Below are positions 25,512 to 26,878 of a stretch of 26,878 nt of DNA, piece after piece. The stretch covers positions 1-26,878 of the forward strand of contig JAILOC010000153.1 in assembly GCA_024691045.1 (NCBI GenBank). Reading direction: 5' to 3'. The notes below the pieces were generated by a model. It was given only the letters and a program-made list of their open reading frames with translations. It made no database searches and was not told the DNA's origin. Made by a program: the position numbers and the translations under genes. The DNA comes from Lachnospiraceae bacterium. GTDB taxonomy: Bacteria; Bacillota_A; Clostridia; Lachnospirales; Lachnospiraceae. Each line of letters starts with the position of its first letter. Positions within the stretch are counted from its first letter, which is position 1.

Positions 25512-26878
25512 ATGGAAAAGACAATGGATAAGATCGTTACTCTTGCGAAAGGAAGAGGATTTATATATCCCGGATCCGAGATATACGGCGGACTTGCCAA
25601 TACCTGGGATTACGGAAATCTCGGTGTTGAGCTCAAGAATAATGTAAAGAGGGCATGGTGGCAGAAATTTGTTCAGGAGAACCCTTACAATGTGGGGGTG
25701 GACTGTGCGATACTCATGAATCCTCAGACCTGGATCGCATCCGGACATCTCGGAAGCTTTTCCGATCCTCTTATGGATTGCAAGGAGTGTCACGAGAGAT
25801 TCCGTGCCGACAAGATCATAGAAGATTTTGCCCAGGAAAACGGCATTACCCTTGAATCATCCGTTGACGGATGGAGCCATGAGAAAATGATGGAATTCAT
25901 CAGGGATAATTCTGTTCCCTGCCCGACCTGCGGAAAGCATAATTTTACCGATATAAGAGAATTCAATCTTATGTTCAAGACTTTCCAGGGCGTTACCGAG
26001 GATGCCAAGAGCGTTGTTTATCTTCGTCCCGAGACCGCACAGGGAATTTTCGTTAATTTCAAGAATGTACAGCGTTCATCCCGTAAGAAGGTGCCTTTCG
26101 GAATCTGCCAGATAGGTAAATCATTCCGTAATGAGATCACACCCGGAAACTTCACCTTCAGGACCAGAGAGTTTGAGCAGATGGAGCTTGAGTTCTTCTG
26201 CAAGCCCGGAACTCAGACCGAGTGGTTCGAGTACTGGAGAAAGACCTGCTATGAGTGGCTGCTTTCTCTCGGAATCAAAAAGGAAAATTTACGTCTCCGC
26301 GATCACGATCCCGAGGAGCTTTCTTTCTACAGTGATCATACTACCGATATTGAATATGCATTCCCGTTCACTGACTGGGGTGAGCTCTGGGGCATTGCTT
26401 CAAGAACCGATTATGACCTTACAAGACATCAGGAGACTTCCGGTGAGCCGATGGAGTATTTTGATGACGAGCTCAATGAGAAGTACATCCCTTATGTTGT
26501 TGAACCTTCACTCGGAGCGGACCGTGTTGTTCTCGCATTCCTGTGTGAAGCATATGATGAGGAAAATCTGGGAACAGAAGAGGCTCCCGACATCAGAACG
26601 GTGCTTCGTTTCCATCCCGCACTTGCTCCCGTCAAGATCGGTATCCTTCCTCTTTCCAAGAAGCTCAACGAGGGCGCCGAGAAGATCTACGCACAGCTTT
26701 CCAAGAAGTACAACTGTGAGTTTGATGACAGAGGAAATATCGGAAAGAGATACCGCCGTCAGGATGAGATCGGTACTCCTTTCTGCATAACCTACGATTT
26801 CGATTCCGAGACCGATAATATGGTAACCGTAAGATTCCGTGATTCCATGGAGCAGGAGAGAGTTGCCATCGCAGATCT
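25512..26878 (+). CDS. glyS: Glycyl-tRNA synthetase, homodimeric type (3' end outside window)
   Basis: The open frame runs from ATG to the window edge and gives 455 residues. The alpha-2 class II glycyl-tRNA synthetase is about 460 residues, so only the last few are missing. It charges tRNA-Gly with glycine. The N-terminal catalytic domain starts [15 protein letters not shown]; a zinc-type cysteine pair set lies at C90/C93 and C137/C140. Motif 2 is FRNEI…[14 protein letters not shown] (205–229) and motif 3 is [14 protein letters not shown] (331–344). The anticodon-binding domain begins near 370. AGGAAG six bases before the ATG sets the start. It is not the GlyQ/GlyS two-subunit enzyme. Confidence 0.96.
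   Translation, partial: MEKTMDKIVTLAKGRGFIYPGSEIYGGLANTWDYGNLGVELKNNVKRAWWQKFVQENPYNVGVDCAILMNPQTWIASGHLGSFSDPLMDCKECHERFRADKIIEDFAQENGITLESSVDGWSHEKMMEFIRDNSVPCPTCGKHNFTDIREFNLMFKTFQGVTEDAKSVVYLRPETAQGIFVNFKNVQRSSRKKVPFGICQIGKSFRNEITPGNFTFRTREFEQMELEFFCKPGTQTEWFEYWRKTCYEWLLSLGIKKENLRLRDHDPEELSFYSDHTTDIEYAFPFTDWGELWGIASRTDYDLTRHQETSGEPMEYFDDELNEKYIPYVVEPSLGADRVVLAFLCEAYDEENLGTEEAPDIRTVLRFHPALAPVKIGILPLSKKLNEGAEKIYAQLSKKYNCEFDDRGNIGKRYRRQDEIGTPFCITYDFDSETDNMVTVRFRDSMEQERVAIAD

Noticed and set aside
26131..26790. A 219-codon plus-strand frame within the glycyl-tRNA synthetase gene
   Set aside because: It is a Ser/Arg-rich shift of the real synthetase frame, which is open from 25512 to the window edge with motifs 2 and 3 intact.

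Overview
This window is ordinary chromosomal DNA from a Gram-positive anaerobe. It most resembles Clostridia, probably a Lachnospiraceae-type bacterium. This is inferred from the era–recO–(lipoprotein)–glycyl-tRNA synthetase order, the giant 2-hydroxyacyl-CoA dehydratase activase-like protein, lipobox lipoproteins with a DUF4349-type domain, an M16C peptidase and strong AGGAGG-type ribosome binding sites. The window is gene-dense, with many 4-bp ATGA/GTGA overlaps. I see no rRNA, tRNA, CRISPR array, insertion sequence or prophage, and no gene-free stretch longer than 300 bases. The largest gap is the 220-base divergent promoter region at 16228–16447.

Region A (1–2366) is the end of a nonulosonic acid operon: pseudaminic acid synthase, a small formyltransferase and a CMP-pseudaminic acid cytidylyltransferase, joined by 4-bp overlaps. 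The upstream steps must lie outside the window. The formyltransferase suggests an N-formylated sugar, probably for flagellin or surface glycosylation.

Region B (2402–11908) is a four-gene signalling operon that starts with an extended -10 promoter inside the end of pseF and finishes at an intrinsic terminator. It encodes a membrane HD-GYP cyclic-di-GMP phosphodiesterase with all metal ligands present; a 1409-residue hybrid kinase with 14 propeller blades, HisKA, HATPase, REC and Hpt; a response regulator with no output domain; and a 7TM protein with a catalytically dead HD-GYP domain and a large, internally duplicated C-terminal region that I do not recognise. Together they form a complete His-Asp-His-Asp relay flanked by one live and one dead HD-GYP protein. 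This is the best candidate for an undescribed system here.

Region C (11944–16227, minus strand) is a single 1427-residue CoA-dehydratase activase-family protein (two BadF/BadG ATPase domains, DUF2229, HgdB-like C-terminus). Its promoter is divergent from that of region D.

Region D (16448–22725) begins with three tightly packed genes: a rhomboid-fold membrane protein without the catalytic Ser/His but with a Cys/His-rich zinc-binding tail; a sigma-70-like protein that keeps regions 1.2–2.2 and 3 but lacks the DNA-reading regions 2.3–2.4 and 4; and a small unknown protein. An M16C zinc peptidase and a DUF4349 lipoprotein with a C-terminal membrane anchor follow.

Region E (22733–26878) holds era and recO (with the usual zinc-finger cysteines of RecO missing), a promoter and a Big2-like lipoprotein closed by a strong terminator, then a promoter and the glycyl-tRNA synthetase gene, which runs off the right edge and is almost complete.
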